Notes: generated from the sequence alone by a model not told the origin. A DNA stretch of 64,000 nt from Lysinibacillus boronitolerans JCM 21713 = 10a = NBRC 103108 (GCF_000772935.1 NZ_JPVR01000064.1:1-64000); one strand, 5' to 3'; shown: positions 7,813 through 17,936, counted from the stretch's first letter. A program made the numbers and translations.

Positions 7813-9276
7813 CTATGCTTTTTGATAACGAAGCACTGGTGTACGAGCAGCGCGTGTTTCGTCTAGACGAGATACGACTGTTGTATGAGGTGCTTCTTGA
7901 ACGATTGATGGATTTTCTTCTGCTTCTTTCGCAATTTGAATCATTACATCACAGAATGCATCTAATGTTTCTTTAGATTCTGTTTCAGTTGGCTCGATCA
8001 TTAACGCCTCTTCCACATTTAATGGGAAGTATGTTGTTGGTGGATGGTAGCCAAAGTCTAACAAACGTTTTGCGATATCTAATGTACGAACGCCTAGCTT
8101 CTTCTGACGACGACCTGATAAGACAAATTCATGTTTACAGTGACGGTTATATGGTAGATCGTAGAATGGCTCTAAGCGACGCATCATATAGTTTGCATTT
8201 AATACAGCATATTCTGTAACAGCTTTTAAGCCATCTGGCCCCATTGTACGAATATACGTATAAGCACGAACATTGATACCAAAGTTACCATAGTAAGGTT
8301 TTACGCGTCCGATTGATTGTGGACGATCGTAGTCAAAGTGGTATGTGCCTTCTTCAGTTCTTACTAATACTGGTTTTGGTAGGAATGGAATTAAATCAGC
8401 TTTTACGCCTACTGGACCAGAACCTGGACCACCGCCACCATGTGGGCCTGTAAATGTTTTGTGTAGATTTAAATGCACACAGTCAAAGCCCATATCGCCA
8501 GGACGTGCTTTACTCATAACGGCATTGAGGTTCGCACCATCATAGTACACTTTACCGCCTACAGAGTGAATTAGCTCTGCCATTTCGATAATGTTTTCTT
8601 CAAATAACCCTAGTGTATTCGGGTTAGTTAACATGAGTGCTGCTGTATCAGAACCTACTACTTTGCGAAGGTCTTCGATATCAACTAAGCCATTTTCATC
8701 CGATTTGACAGTGATTGTTTCAAAGCCCGCTACTGTCGCTGAGGCTGGGTTTGTACCGTGAGCTGAGTCAGGCACGATTACTTTGTTACGGTGACCTTCA
8801 CCATTTGCTTCATGGAACGCACGAATCATCATTAACGCTGTCCATTCACCATGAGCACCTGCTGCTGGTTGTAATGTAACTTCATCCATCCCTGTAATTT
8901 CTACTAAAGACGTTTGAAGATCATAAAGAAGTTCCATTGCCCCTTGGACTGTTGATTCATCCTGTAATGGGTGAACATTTGCAAAGCCTGAAAGACGTGC
9001 AACTGTTTCGTTAATTTTCGGATTATATTTCATCGTACAAGAGCCAAGCGGATAGAAGCCCGAGTCTACCCCATGGTTTCTACGGGAAAGTGCTGTATAA
9101 TGACGCATAATATCCAGCTCAGATACTTCAGGTAGTTCTGCTGCCTCTGAACGTACTAGGTTTGCAGGTAATAAATCTGCTAGGTCTACTTCAGGTACAT
9201 CTAGTGCTTCTAAACTATAGCCAACGCGACCTTCTTTTGAAATTTCAAAAATGAGTGATTGATTTTCGTTATGCAT
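7813..9276 (-). CDS. gcvPB: Glycine dehydrogenase (decarboxylating) subunit 2
   Basis: This is the second half of the split P-protein of the glycine cleavage system. It carries the PLP lysine in the motif [20 protein letters not shown]. With GcvPA it decarboxylates glycine and passes the aminomethyl group to lipoyl-GcvH. The 487-residue product starts at ATG 9276, which overlaps the gcvPA stop by 8 nt. GGGGG lies 7 nt upstream, and this start gives the usual family length (about 488). It is the last gene of gcvT-gcvPA-gcvPB and is followed at once by a strong terminator. No gcvH is present here; in Bacillus it is unlinked. Confidence 0.97.
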   Translation of the reverse strand: MHNENQSLIFEISKEGRVGYSLEALDVPEVDLADLLPANLVRSEAAELPEVSELDIMRHYTALSRRNHGVDSGFYPLGSCTMKYNPKINETVARLSGFANVHPLQDESTVQGAMELLYDLQTSLVEITGMDEVTLQPAAGAHGEWTALMMIRAFHEANGEGHRNKVIVPDSAHGTNPASATVAGFETITVKSDENGLVDIEDLRKVVGSDTAALMLTNPNTLGLFEENIIEMAELIHSVGGKVYYDGANLNAVMSKARPGDMGFDCVHLNLHKTFTGPHGGGGPGSGPVGVKADLIPFLPKPVLVRTEEGTYHFDYDRPQSIGRVKPYYGNFGINVRAYTYIRTMGPDGLKAVTEYAVLNANYMMRRLEPFYDLPYNRHCKHEFVLSGRRQKKLGVRTLDIAKRLLDFGYHPPTTYFPLNVEEALMIEPTETESKETLDAFCDVMIQIAKEAEENPSIVQEAPHTTVVSRLDETRAARTPVLRYQKA

Positions 9277-10615
9277 TAAGAGCCCCCATTTCTGCAACAA
9301 GTGCATCAATTTCTTCCTTCGTGCGTAATTCAGTTACTGCGATTAGCACATGATTTTTCAGAGAGTCATAATTTTGACCTAAAGGATAGCCACCGATAAT
9401 ACCCTTTTCGATTAAGCCTTTATTGATTTCCTTCACACATTTATTCGTTTTCACTACGATTTCGTTAAAGTGTACACCTTGGAATGCTACTGTAAAGCCT
9501 GCTGCTTCAAAGGCATTTTTTGCATAACGTGTTTTCGCAATATTTTGAGTAGCCATTTCACGGATACCTTGTTTTCCTAGAGCTGTCATCGCTACAGAAG
9601 CTGCAAGTGCAAGAAGTGCTTGGTTTGAGCAAATATTTGAAGTTGCCTTATCACGACGGATATGTTGTTCACGTGCTTGTAGTGTTAAAACGTAACCACG
9701 ACGGCCTTCACCATCAACTGTTTCACCAACAAGACGTCCTGGGACCTTACGCATTAATTTTGTTGTTACTGCAAAGAAACCACAGTGTGGGCCACCGAAG
9801 GCTTCAGAAATACCGAATACTTGCGCATCACCTACACAAATATCAGCGCCAAGCTTGCCAGGAGGCGTTAAGATTCCTAATGCAAGTGGGTTAGAAGATA
9901 CAACAAGTAAGCTTTTTGCAGCATGTGCAATATCCCCGATCACTTGGATGTCTTCCACTTGGCCGAAGAAGTTTGGATATTGTGCAATAACAGCTGCTGT
10001 GTTGTCATCGATCAACTCTTTTAATGCATCCACATCTGTCACACCATCTTTTTGCGGGATAGTCACAATCTCAATGGATTGACCGTAGGCATATGTAGCA
10101 ACAACATCGCGATATTCTGGGTGCACTGCTTCAGACACTAAAATTTTCTTGCGACGCGTATGACCAGCTGCCAGCATACCTGCCTCTGCTAAAGCTGTAC
10201 CACCGTCATACATAGAAGAGTTTGCAAGATCCATACCCGTTAGCTCGGCAATCATCGTTTGGAATTCAAAGATGGCTTGTAGCTCACCTTGTGAAATCTC
10301 AGGTTGATATGGTGTATAAGCCGTATAGAACTCTGAACGAGAAATAACATGGTCCACGATCACTGGTTTATAGTGGTTATAAACACCTGCGCCTAAAAAT
10401 GATACATTGGCATTTGTATCCTTATTTTTAGCAGCAAGTGCCGTTAATTCTTTTAATAAAGCAGATTCTGATTTAGCTTCTTTAATATCATAAAGGCCTT
10501 TAAAACGGACTTTCTCAGGAATATCCTCAAATAACTCATCGACTGAGGATACACCGATTACGTCTAACATTTCTTTTTGATCTTGCTCCGTCATAGGTAA
10601 ATAACGATGTTTCAT
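9269..10615 (-). CDS. gcvPA: Glycine dehydrogenase (decarboxylating) subunit 1
   Basis: The N-terminal half of the split P-protein, 448 residues, exactly the size of the Bacillus homologue. Typical segments are [17 protein letters not shown] at the start, [20 protein letters not shown], and [20 protein letters not shown]. It forms a heterotetramer with GcvPB. It lies 25 nt downstream of gcvT and is under the same glycine riboswitch. Confidence 0.97.
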   Translation of the reverse strand: MKHRYLPMTEQDQKEMLDVIGVSSVDELFEDIPEKVRFKGLYDIKEAKSESALLKELTALAAKNKDTNANVSFLGAGVYNHYKPVIVDHVISRSEFYTAYTPYQPEISQGELQAIFEFQTMIAELTGMDLANSSMYDGGTALAEAGMLAAGHTRRKKILVSEAVHPEYRDVVATYAYGQSIEIVTIPQKDGVTDVDALKELIDDNTAAVIAQYPNFFGQVEDIQVIGDIAHAAKSLLVVSSNPLALGILTPPGKLGADICVGDAQVFGISEAFGGPHCGFFAVTTKLMRKVPGRLVGETVDGEGRRGYVLTLQAREQHIRRDKATSNICSNQALLALAASVAMTALGKQGIREMATQNIAKTRYAKNAFEAAGFTVAFQGVHFNEIVVKTNKCVKEINKGLIEKGIIGGYPLGQNYDSLKNHVLIAVTELRTKEEIDALVAEMGALNA

Positions 10616-10640
10616 AAATGTAGGTCCCTCTTTTCAACTA

Positions 10641-11744
10641 TTATTTTGAACGCTTGTAAAACGGTGTTTCTACTGTTATTACCTTTAAGTGTTTACCGCG
10701 AATTTCGATTTCTAGCTCAGTTCCGATTGTTGCGAATTGACTGTCAATTAATGCGTGACCAACATTACGTTTAGATGAAGGAAGCTGTGTACCAGTTGTC
10801 ACTTCACCGATTTCTTGACCATCCTTAAACACTTTGTAGCCATGGCGTGGAATGCCTTTATCAATCATTTCAATGCCTACAAGTTTGCGTGGTAATCCAT
10901 TTTCCTTTTGAGCTACTAACGCTTCATGACCAATGAAGTCTTCTTTATTTAATTTCACAGCGAAGCCAATACCAGCCTCCAGTGGAGAAATTGTTGCTGA
11001 TAGCTCTTGACCATATAGTGGTAGCCCCGCTTCAAAACGAAGTGTATCACGACATCCTAGTCCAGCTGGAACAACACCTTTTTCTTGACCTGCCTCTAAA
11101 ATTTTCCCCCAAAGCGCTTTGATGTCTTCTGGAGCGCCATATAATTCAAAGCCATCTTCTCCTGTATAGCCACTGCGAGAAACTAATACTTTATGTCCTG
11201 CAACCTCAACATTCTCTTGGAAGCGGAAAAATTTAATGGCACTTACATCAGTTGAAGTAAGGGATTGAAGAACTTCTTCTGCTAATGGTCCTTGCAGAGC
11301 AATTTGTGCGTAGGCATCCGATTGGTTATCAATCGTCACATCATATTGATGCTGATTTTCCATCATCCAATCATAGTCTTTTTCAATGTTGGCTGCATTG
11401 ACACATAATAAATAGTGATTGTCAGCTAATTTATATGTTAATAAATCATCAACAACGCCACCATCTTCATAGCACATTGCCGTGTACTGCGCTTGACCGT
11501 CGACAATTTTTGAGACATCATTCGATAACAGATTTTGTAAAAAATCTAATGCATCGGGACCAGTTACTAAAATCTCTCCCATATGTGATACATCAAATAA
11601 GCCTGCACGATTACGCACTGCATCGTGTTCTTCTTTAATAGAAGAGAATTGAACTGGTAATTCCCATCCACCGAAGTCAACTGTTTTTGCACCATATTTC
11701 GCGTATTCTTCAAATAGAGGTGTACGTTTTAATTCATTCGCCAT
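10641..11744 (-). CDS. gcvT: Aminomethyltransferase (glycine cleavage T-protein)
   Basis: A 367-residue T-protein that transfers the methylene group from aminomethyl-lipoyl-GcvH to tetrahydrofolate and releases ammonia. Hallmarks: [17 protein letters not shown] near residue 50, [14 protein letters not shown] near 190, and [17 protein letters not shown] near 230. The ATG at 11744 follows AAGGGGG. First gene of the operon, behind the tandem glycine riboswitch and its terminator at 11843-12076. Confidence 0.98.
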   Translation of the reverse strand: MANELKRTPLFEEYAKYGAKTVDFGGWELPVQFSSIKEEHDAVRNRAGLFDVSHMGEILVTGPDALDFLQNLLSNDVSKIVDGQAQYTAMCYEDGGVVDDLLTYKLADNHYLLCVNAANIEKDYDWMMENQHQYDVTIDNQSDAYAQIALQGPLAEEVLQSLTSTDVSAIKFFRFQENVEVAGHKVLVSRSGYTGEDGFELYGAPEDIKALWGKILEAGQEKGVVPAGLGCRDTLRFEAGLPLYGQELSATISPLEAGIGFAVKLNKEDFIGHEALVAQKENGLPRKLVGIEMIDKGIPRHGYKVFKDGQEIGEVTTGTQLPSSKRNVGHALIDSQFATIGTELEIEIRGKHLKVITVETPFYKRSK

Positions 11745-11842
11745 TCTTTTTTGCCCCCTTATTGTTAGTTACATTTTTACTGGTAGTAGTTCGTCTGCTT
11801 TTTGTATTCCTACAGTCAATCGCATAAAACAGGCTATAGACA

Positions 11843-11883
11843 TAAAAAAAGACAGACGAACCCCTTTTCGGGATTCTCTGTCC
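11843..11883 (-). terminator. Riboswitch-controlled intrinsic terminator before gcvT
   Basis: A long interrupted stem (GACAGAGAA.CCC with GGGG.TTCGTCTGTC on the minus strand) with a GAAAA loop and a T7 tract (complement of 11844-11850). It sits directly after the glycine aptamers, as expected for an expression platform in which glycine prevents termination. Confidence 0.85.
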
Positions 11884-12076
11884 TTGCACCTGAAAGTTAC
11901 ACCAGACTGGCTCGCAAGCTTCACTATTGCCAATCAGTCGGCTTTCCCCTTTGGTGGCTGTTATTGTTATACTACAGCTCTCTCCAGAGTTGCGTCTTGT
12001 ACGAGTCCTTTTACCTGAGAGATTCATAGCCCATTGCTACTTGCTCCTTCGGTGGCGTCTCCACGCTCTCTCCCCG
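11884..12076 (-). promoter_or_regulatory. Tandem glycine riboswitch (gcvT element)
   Basis: On the minus strand two gcvT-type aptamers lie in series. The first contains GGAGAGAGC, then CGCCACCGAAGGAGCAAG and CTCTCAGG. The second contains GGAGAGAGC again, CCACCAAAGGGGAAAG, and CTTTCAGGTGCAAGGACAGA. This doublet arrangement and the position before gcvT are diagnostic of the class (established knowledge). The open frame that crosses it (11734-12027) is an artefact of the RNA sequence. Confidence 0.95.
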
Positions 12077-12229
12077 CACAATCATCCGCCCAAGATAAAT
12101 CTTGGTACTATTTAGTATTCAATGAACATTTAGTTACTTATTTGTCTATATCCTAACATTAAATGCATTGGAAAGGCAATCATTTTTTAAAAGATAATAA
12201 AAGACGAACATTAAAGTAGCAAAAAGTGA

Positions 12230-12745
12230 TTATCGTTCGTTTTTCAACCTTTTTACTTGAAATACTAAATACTCTAGAATTTGGCGAATCGTCCTACCTT
12301 CTGTCAGTACCTGAATATGACCTGCATCACGGTAAAACTTCCTTCTGTAGTGATACAGACCTTCTAGCTCCTCCTTTGTAGAGCTCTGTACAATGGGTCT
12401 ATTTGGATCATGCTGAACTCGTTTATAAATATCCTCAAACGACGCATCTAAAAAAAATACCAGTCCACTGCGTCTCATAATTTTTCGATTTTCAGCATTG
12501 ATGGCAACGCCACCACCAGTCGAAATAATACAAGCCTCGTCCCTAAAATTTTTCAAAAATTCTGTTTCTATTTCTCGAAAGTGGGCCTCACCGTATTTTT
12601 CAAAAATCTGTGGAATTGTCATCCCCTGCTGTCGCACAATCTCATGATCCATATCATAATATGGCATCTTCAATAAATAGCTTAAGCGTCTTCCTAACGC
12701 ACTTTTTCCACTACCCATAAAACCAACTAAATATATTTTTCGCAA
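12230..12745 (-). CDS. aroK: Shikimate kinase
   Basis: A 171-residue P-loop kinase phosphorylating shikimate at the 3-OH in chorismate synthesis. It shows a Walker A GFMGSGKSALG at residue 8, DMDHEIVRQQGMTIPQIF (the shikimate-binding DxD and following helix), a FREIETEFL segment, and the STGGGVA loop (ISTGGGVAINAENR). It starts 20 nt after the comGG stop with no terminator between, so it probably shares a transcript with comG. Only a weak hairpin follows it before the glycine riboswitch. Confidence 0.95.
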   Translation of the reverse strand: MRKIYLVGFMGSGKSALGRRLSYLLKMPYYDMDHEIVRQQGMTIPQIFEKYGEAHFREIETEFLKNFRDEACIISTGGGVAINAENRKIMRRSGLVFFLDASFEDIYKRVQHDPNRPIVQSSTKEELEGLYHYRRKFYRDAGHIQVLTEGRTIRQILEYLVFQVKRLKNER

Positions 12746-12765
12746 TTCGATTCACCTTCTTATAA

Positions 12766-12966
12766 CTACGATTCTACACTGTCTGACAAAATTTGTCCCA
12801 ATAAATTTATCGTAGCTCGAACATTCAATTTTTCTAGCCCATCATATGTTCGATACTGCATTTCATAAGACATATAATACGCAAGAACAAAAGTAGTTAC
12901 AAAAAATAATAATGCAATTGCGATCAAAAAAATAGCCCCTCTGTCATTTTTCAATAATTGGCACAT
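12766..12966 (-). CDS. comGG: Competence pseudopilin-like protein ComGG (short)
   Basis: Start ATG at 12966 follows AAAGGAG by about 10 nt and overlaps comGF by 23 nt. The 66-residue product has a short N-terminus (MCQLLKNDRGAIFLIAIA) and then one membrane helix, as in ComGG. The Bacillus protein is about 124 residues, so this copy is short. It is identified mainly by position as the last comG gene. An upstream in-frame GTG at 12993 would add nine residues. Confidence 0.7.
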   Translation of the reverse strand: MCQLLKNDRGAIFLIAIALLFFVTTFVLAYYMSYEMQYRTYDGLEKLNVRATINLLGQILSDSVES

Positions 12967-13369
12967 AAAAGGTTCGCTCCTTTTGAATACCACTAGTCAT
13001 TTTTACAGCCACCGTCAGCTTATTTTCGGAATAGCTAAATTGACATTTATTGATTCCTATTAGCATGGGAACATGTCCACCCTTTACCTGCTCACGAATA
13101 ATATTCGAGTAGCAATCAATATGATGGAGCGTATCGGCTGTTTGGAAAGTCATTCTTTTTTGATCGTCTCGAACGGAAAAGGTGGAAATATCTTTTAGAG
13201 AGAGATTTAAATCAGAAACAAATAGTTCCCACTTTGTTTGTTCATCTGTTAGCATAGTGAATCTCATTTCAGCAAACCACAGCATGATAAGGACAAAAAA
13301 ATGAGAAATAAGCACAAAAACAACTAATTGAAACATAGCTTCTATTAATGTATAGCCCTTCTCATTCAT
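12944..13369 (-). CDS. comGF: Competence protein ComGF
   Basis: A 141-residue minor pseudopilin with a type IV pilin-like N-terminus (NEKGYTLIEAMFQLVVF; E of TLIE at +5) and one hydrophobic helix. ATG at 13369 overlaps the comGE stop by 8 nt, with AGGTGA 5 nt upstream; the ATG nine bases earlier is less well placed. It acts with ComGC-GE-GG in the transformation pilus. Sequence is weakly conserved outside the N-terminus, as usual for ComGF. Confidence 0.85.
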   Translation of the reverse strand: MNEKGYTLIEAMFQLVVFVLISHFFVLIMLWFAEMRFTMLTDEQTKWELFVSDLNLSLKDISTFSVRDDQKRMTFQTADTLHHIDCYSNIIREQVKGGHVPMLIGINKCQFSYSENKLTVAVKMTSGIQKERTFYVPIIEK

Positions 13370-13679
13370 GTACTTCACCTGTCACTTGGATACATTTTTG
13401 GCGTGGCTCCTGTAAATTTTGAAATTCGACACAAACTTGTTGTTCATCAACTATCCAGTGATAAGCAACCTGTTCAATGGTCCGAGTGCCCTCTGTTACT
13501 TGAATCGCAAGATACTGTTTTAAACCTTCATATGCTGTTTCAGCTGCAACTAGCTCCATTTTTTTATTAGCAAGATTTGTTTTCATCGTATAGGTAATGG
13601 GAATTAACGAGGTACAAAGTATCATTAAAATCCCCACACCTAAAATAGTTTCTACAAAAGAATAGCCTGACTCATTCAA
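13362..13679 (-). CDS. comGE: Competence minor pseudopilin ComGE
   Basis: A 105-residue protein starting MNESGYSFVETILGVGILM, the prepilin-like leader and helix. It overlaps the neighbours on both sides by 8 nt, typical of the tightly coupled comG operon. The C-terminal part (VEFQNLQEPRQKCIQV) has no recognised motif. Confidence 0.85.
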   Translation of the reverse strand: MNESGYSFVETILGVGILMILCTSLIPITYTMKTNLANKKMELVAAETAYEGLKQYLAIQVTEGTRTIEQVAYHWIVDEQQVCVEFQNLQEPRQKCIQVTGEVHE

Positions 13680-14109
13680 TCCTAGCTCTCCCTCGCCCTA
13701 ATGTTATGATTACTTTTTTCTTACCCTGTGGAGTTTTAAACGCCATAGTACCAGCGGACATCACATTGCCGCTGTAATTATAGACAAGTGTTTGAATGGA
13801 ACTCTCTGCGGGCAAAAATTCAACCCCCTTCGGAAAAGAGCGTTCATATAAATGGGTAAAAAAATCTTTTTGAATACTATAACGATTTGTTGAACCTTCC
13901 ACTTTCAGGGCTATATATTGCCGTTGGCTCATACTATAGGTTTGAATATATTGAATATCGAGTTGTAATTGCGTAAAAAATCGTTCTATTTCCTTGGTTT
14001 CTGCTATTTTCAATGAAAATTTACTAACAATCGCTGTTAAACTCATAACAAGAAATAAGACAATCAGCATTTCAAGAATTGTAAAACCACCATTTTTATG
14101 AACATTCAT
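13672..14109 (-). CDS. comGD: Competence pseudopilin ComGD
   Basis: A 145-residue GspH-like minor pseudopilin. The prepilin motif GGFTILEMLIVLFLVM is cut by ComC before F. The C-terminus contains GNVMSAGTMAF and IITLGRGRARI, the end of the GspH-like fold. Its ATG shares one base with the comGC stop. Confidence 0.9.
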   Translation of the reverse strand: MNVHKNGGFTILEMLIVLFLVMSLTAIVSKFSLKIAETKEIERFFTQLQLDIQYIQTYSMSQRQYIALKVEGSTNRYSIQKDFFTHLYERSFPKGVEFLPAESSIQTLVYNYSGNVMSAGTMAFKTPQGKKKVIITLGRGRARIE

Positions 14110-14447
14110 TAGCTATCCGTACCTGTTTCCAAGTTGACATTGGCTGGACGTACCTCTCCCTCATTAGTAATCACTATTTCTTCTTTATTGGGGCAGGTTG
14201 TTTCATTTTCCTTTAAATAACCTTTTGCCACTAAATCATCTAAGGTAGGATAGGCCATATTATCTACACGATAAGCCTCTACTTGACCTTGCACCATGCT
14301 TATATAAGCCGTACAGCCTTTCTTATCTATTGTGGCGAAATGTTTTGTAACATTTGGGATTGTAATTAAAATGAGGATAGATATAATTAGCAAAACTATA
14401 AGCATCTCTATTAAAGTAAAACCAGCTTGTTGGTTGATACGTTTCAT
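14109..14447 (-). CDS. comGC: Major competence pseudopilin ComGC
   Basis: Major subunit of the transformation pilus, 112 residues. It has a class III leader (AGFTLIEMLIVLLIISIL) and a short soluble domain with two cysteines (KKGCTAYIS and TTCPNKEE) likely to form the known intramolecular disulfide. The ATG at 14447 has AGGAGG at 6 nt; the ATG just before it is too close. It is slightly longer than Bacillus ComGC (98). Confidence 0.95.
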   Translation of the reverse strand: MKRINQQAGFTLIEMLIVLLIISILILITIPNVTKHFATIDKKGCTAYISMVQGQVEAYRVDNMAYPTLDDLVAKGYLKENETTCPNKEEIVITNEGEVRPANVNLETGTDS

Positions 14448-14457
14448 CATTTACCTC

Positions 14458-15531
14458 CTAAACTAATTCAATCATGTGATAGATGGGTAATAATAAACTG
14501 ATATAAGCTGCTATTATACAAGCAGCTATAAGGATAAAGAAGCTAGGCTGCACAAAAGCTAATATTTTTTGTAAAAGCTGCTCCTGCTTTTCCATTAATA
14601 AATCACTATACAATACTAATTCTTTTCCTAAATATCCGCTGTGCTCGCCATGCTCAACGAACATTGGAAAATCTTTTTGAAAAACGGCCATTATCGTTAC
14701 CGCCTGTGTCAGTGATTCTCCAAAGATGACTCTTTCTTTTATACGCTGTGAAAGAACTTGGAGAAATGGTTGTAGCTGCTGTTCCTCTAATAGCTGAAGG
14801 CTTGCTTGTAATGAAAATCCACTTTGTAGTAAGCTGCCTAAATAAGCAGCAAACTGCCTTGTCAATGCCAGCCTAAAATAGCGCTGTATAAAGGGGATTT
14901 TTAATAAAATTGTTAGTTGATGCGCAACAGCTTGTCGTTTGAGATAGAATCGAAAAATGATTAAGCTGCCTATTACTATGAACATGGTCAAGATGACTAC
15001 ATCTGGGACATGTAATAACATATTGGACAATGCAATACTTGTCTCTTCTGTTTCAGAGGTACGACTGACGACCATTCTTTCAATGTTCGGTAAAAAAAAT
15101 GTACGAAACACAAAAAATAACAACAATAAAAAGAACATCAGTGTGACAGGGTAGATCAGCAGCTTGATTAGCTTTTTCTTAGTCTTTTCACTTACTGTTA
15201 TCTGCTTAGCCACACCTTTAAACGCTTCTATCATATGACCATTGTTTTCTGCCACCTTAATTGCCATTAAATAATGATTCCCTAGCTGTAAGATTTCAAA
15301 TATCTCTGCAACACCTACTCCTTGTCTGAGCTTTTCATCAATTTGCAGCTGTATGTCCTCATGAGCTTCGATATGATGAGGTAGTAGCATGGAAATAGCT
15401 TGTGGAAATAAATATCCTTCCTGCATTAACACACATAATCGATTGAAAAGCTGAGCTTGCTCCTTTACCCGCCATTTCGTAGCCCGATTGTAAAAAAGAA
15501 CAATTTTATCGATGTATGTTTGTAACTGCAT
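14458..15531 (-). CDS. comGB: Competence pilus platform protein ComGB
   Basis: A 357-residue GspF/PilC-type inner-membrane platform protein. It has two GspF repeats, each with cytosolic helices then membrane segments (about 120-150, 170-195 and 325-350). Motifs include GHMIEAFKGVAKQI and the matching second-repeat segment near EHGEHSGYLGKEL. It overlaps comGA by 26 nt. Confidence 0.95.
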   Translation of the reverse strand: MQLQTYIDKIVLFYNRATKWRVKEQAQLFNRLCVLMQEGYLFPQAISMLLPHHIEAHEDIQLQIDEKLRQGVGVAEIFEILQLGNHYLMAIKVAENNGHMIEAFKGVAKQITVSEKTKKKLIKLLIYPVTLMFFLLLLFFVFRTFFLPNIERMVVSRTSETEETSIALSNMLLHVPDVVILTMFIVIGSLIIFRFYLKRQAVAHQLTILLKIPFIQRYFRLALTRQFAAYLGSLLQSGFSLQASLQLLEEQQLQPFLQVLSQRIKERVIFGESLTQAVTIMAVFQKDFPMFVEHGEHSGYLGKELVLYSDLLMEKQEQLLQKILAFVQPSFFILIAACIIAAYISLLLPIYHMIELV

Positions 15532-16525
15532 ATAGGCTCTCCACTAAATCTTTTTGCCCCCTTAATGTTAAGTCATAAGGAAGTTTGTAATTTCCCTTAT
15601 CCTGAATGGCGGTGATGGCTCTTGATAGATGATCATCATGTAATATTTCATAGACAGCTCGACGTTCTTCATGTAGACCTGAAGTCTGAACAAGCATTTG
15701 GGCAACTATGCCGATAACCGTTTGACGTAGCTCATCTATCGACACACCTAAATCCATTAAACGATAGAGACAATTAATGGAGTCTTTTGCATGAATAGTG
15801 GAGACTACTAAGTGCCCTGTTAGGGAGGCTTGGATGGCAATATTCGCTGTTTCTTTATCGCGAATTTCACCAATCATAATGACATCAGGTGAATGACGTA
15901 AAATGGCTTTTAGTCCTGTAGCATATGTAACGCCCGCTCGCTCGTTTACTTGAATTTGAAGTAAATTCGCTTGGCTGTTTTCTACAGGATCTTCTAAAGA
16001 AATCACATGTCGATTCAATTCTGTGGAACAGTAGTGGATTAGGGAATAAAGTGAAGTAGACTTGCCAGAGCCTGTTGCTCCCGTAAAAAATAGAAGACCT
16101 TGTCTGTTTTGTACTAGCTCCATGAGTTGGTGAGCAGCGCTTTTGGAAAAGCTTAGGGAAGTTAGTGGAAATGCATGATTTTGGAGAAGTAAACGAATAA
16201 TTAAGCTTTCTTTTAAAAATGCAGAAGGCAGTGTGGATACTCGAAACGAATATGAATTTTGCTCCATTGCTTTTTGAAACGCGCCGCTTTGAGGTTTACG
16301 ACGCTCACTAATATCTAATTGAGCAAGAAATTTATAATAAGAGATCATTCTTTCTGCAAGTTCATTTTGTAGCTCACCCGCGTGGAGAAGTTTATCATAT
16401 TTCCGAAAATAGATCCGATACTTTATTTTTCCTGGAACCAGCAATAAATCGGATGCTCCAAAATGATAGGCCTTTAGTAAAAGTTGCTCACATTTTTGTT
16501 CGACAACTGTTTCAAAACTCTGCAT
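15506..16525 (-). CDS. comGA: Competence pilus assembly ATPase ComGA
   Basis: A 339-residue GspE-type secretion ATPase that powers pilus assembly. Walker A is GATGSGKSTSLYSLI, the Asp box is VISLEDPVE, Walker B is PDVIMIGEIRD, and the His box is GHLVVSTIHAKDS. It lacks the tetra-cysteine zinc motif of larger GspE proteins, as does Bacillus ComGA (356 residues). First gene of comGA-GB-GC-GD-GE-GF-GG, followed by aroK. Confidence 0.97.
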   Translation of the reverse strand: MQSFETVVEQKCEQLLLKAYHFGASDLLLVPGKIKYRIYFRKYDKLLHAGELQNELAERMISYYKFLAQLDISERRKPQSGAFQKAMEQNSYSFRVSTLPSAFLKESLIIRLLLQNHAFPLTSLSFSKSAAHQLMELVQNRQGLLFFTGATGSGKSTSLYSLIHYCSTELNRHVISLEDPVENSQANLLQIQVNERAGVTYATGLKAILRHSPDVIMIGEIRDKETANIAIQASLTGHLVVSTIHAKDSINCLYRLMDLGVSIDELRQTVIGIVAQMLVQTSGLHEERRAVYEILHDDHLSRAITAIQDKGNYKLPYDLTLRGQKDLVESLYAVTNIHR

Positions 16526-16580
16526 ATATGCACCTCTCTTTTAGTTCATTCGAATAGGACCGCTCTATTCGTTATTTCCT

Positions 16581-16617
16581 AGTATAAGGAGGAACTCGCC
16601 ACGAGAAAAGCCCTTTT
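16581..16617 (-). promoter_or_regulatory. Candidate comG promoter with adjacent AT-box
   Basis: On the minus strand a -10-like TATACT (16581-16586) lies 17 bp from a weak -35 (16604-16609). An AAAA-4-TTTT sequence overlaps and extends the -35 side (to 16617), with a second imperfect AAAA-5-ATTT just beyond. Known ComK boxes are AAAA-N5-TTTT pairs, so this is suggestive only. The rest of 16526-16852 shows no gene. Confidence 0.35.
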
Positions 16618-16852
16618 CAGAAAATAAAAATTTATAAGATAATTTTCTACCAATAATGTTTTTTGCTACAAAAATGTGGATAAAGTGCAATTTTCCACTA
16701 AAAAAGAATATAAATACATGAAAAAATTAATATTTATGCCGAAATGAACTGTATCTTTTTCAATAATACAATATAATAGTATCAACATGATTATTTTCCT
16801 AACACTTGGTAGACGAACATAATTTTTATAATAATTTAAAGAGGTGAAGCTC

Positions 16853-17563
16853 ATGATCCATCCATTAAAAATTACTAGTACACTAGCCGATGAAACAAGA
16901 TACTCTATTTATGAGTACATATTGCAAGAGAAAAAAACAGTTACTGTGCAACATATTGCTGATAAATTCGGTATCCATCCAAACGTTGCTCGACTTCATT
17001 TAACGAAGCTTTCAGAAATAAACATTATTACAGCTGACTATGTAAAAACAGGTAAAGGTGGCAGACCTGGACGTGTTTATAAAGCTTCAGAAAAGGGTGT
17101 ATCTCTCACTTTTCCAAGACGTGAGGAAGATCGTTTATTAAAATGGACGATTCAATTAATTGAAGACTTTGGTCCATCTGCATTAACAAAGTGCCAGGAA
17201 ATTAGCTACCAAGACGGCTACCAGCAAATGAAAAATTATATGAGTGCTGAATTGACATTAAGTAATTCTCTTTCCTTCGATGAAAAACTTCAGCTATTAA
17301 CGGACAATGCCGCATTAATTGGCTATATTCCACAAATTCAACAAACTGAGCATGGAAAAAAAGTAATCTTCTCCATTTTCAATTGTCCATTCCAGGAGCA
17401 ACTGACATCCTATTCTGAAATTGTTTGTTCATTACATGAATCCTATCTAAAAGGGCAATTAGATGCATTGTTTACGAACAATGAATTTGTGCAAATGGAA
17501 AGTATGATACATAATTGCGATTTATGTAAATATGAAATAAACGTGACAGAAATCGATAGCTAG
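16853..17563 (+). CDS. SufR-like HTH regulator with C-terminal cysteine cluster
   Basis: ATG at 16853 follows AAGAGGTG at 6 nt. The 236-residue protein has an ArsR/DeoR-like winged helix in the first 80 residues (VQHIADKFGIHPNVARLHL as recognition region, GKGGRPGRVY wing). A C-terminal domain contains NCPFQEQ, then CSLHESY, then NCDLCKYEI. The pattern CP[FY]..., C..H, C..C is that of SufR-type regulators that bind a [4Fe-4S] cluster (established for the family). It is transcribed divergently from comG and upstream of yqgY. Targets cannot be read from the sequence. Confidence 0.7.
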   Translation: MIHPLKITSTLADETRYSIYEYILQEKKTVTVQHIADKFGIHPNVARLHLTKLSEINIITADYVKTGKGGRPGRVYKASEKGVSLTFPRREEDRLLKWTIQLIEDFGPSALTKCQEISYQDGYQQMKNYMSAELTLSNSLSFDEKLQLLTDNAALIGYIPQIQQTEHGKKVIFSIFNCPFQEQLTSYSEIVCSLHESYLKGQLDALFTNNEFVQMESMIHNCDLCKYEINVTEIDS

Positions 17564-17680
17564 ATTAAAAATCCATTTGTTTGTCACAAACATGGAGAAG
17601 TTCCAGTTTACAGACACCTTTCATATCATTTATAATGAGTAAGAGATTATTGTGTCGTGGGCAAAAGGAGGGGAAATTTC

Positions 17681-17923
17681 ATGGATAATATGTATAAAGT
17701 TATGGCATTCTGGACAGGTATTTTTGCCGTTATGTTCTACCTTGGAGGTATGAACGAGGTATCGCTATTATTCTTAGGTAATACAGGTTTATTCTTATTA
17801 TTAGGCTTCTTAAACCTTTCAGAACGTATGTACATGTACATTTTCGGAGCATATTTAACTGTATTCTTCGCTGGCTTCACGTACTATACAACATTCATTC
17901 ACGTACCTGGTGGCGGTCATTAA
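17681..17923 (+). CDS. yqgY: DUF2626 small membrane protein YqgY
   Basis: An 80-residue protein with three hydrophobic segments and the family ending FTYYTTFIHVPGGGH. The start MDNMYKVMAFWTGIFAVMFY matches Bacillus YqgY in size and pattern. ATG at 17681 follows AGGAGGGG. Function is unknown. A strong terminator follows. Confidence 0.9.
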   Translation: MDNMYKVMAFWTGIFAVMFYLGGMNEVSLLFLGNTGLFLLLGFLNLSERMYMYIFGAYLTVFFAGFTYYTTFIHVPGGGH

Positions 17924-17936
17924 TACAAACAAAATC

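Noticed and set aside
11734..12027. 97-residue minus-strand open frame before gcvT
   Set aside because: It is the glycine riboswitch and its terminator read as codons; no ribosome site and the RNA structure fully explains the sequence.
16606..16650. Definite ComK site before comGA
   Set aside because: AT-rich boxes are present but the spacer lengths deviate from the known pattern, so only a low-confidence promoter entry is kept.
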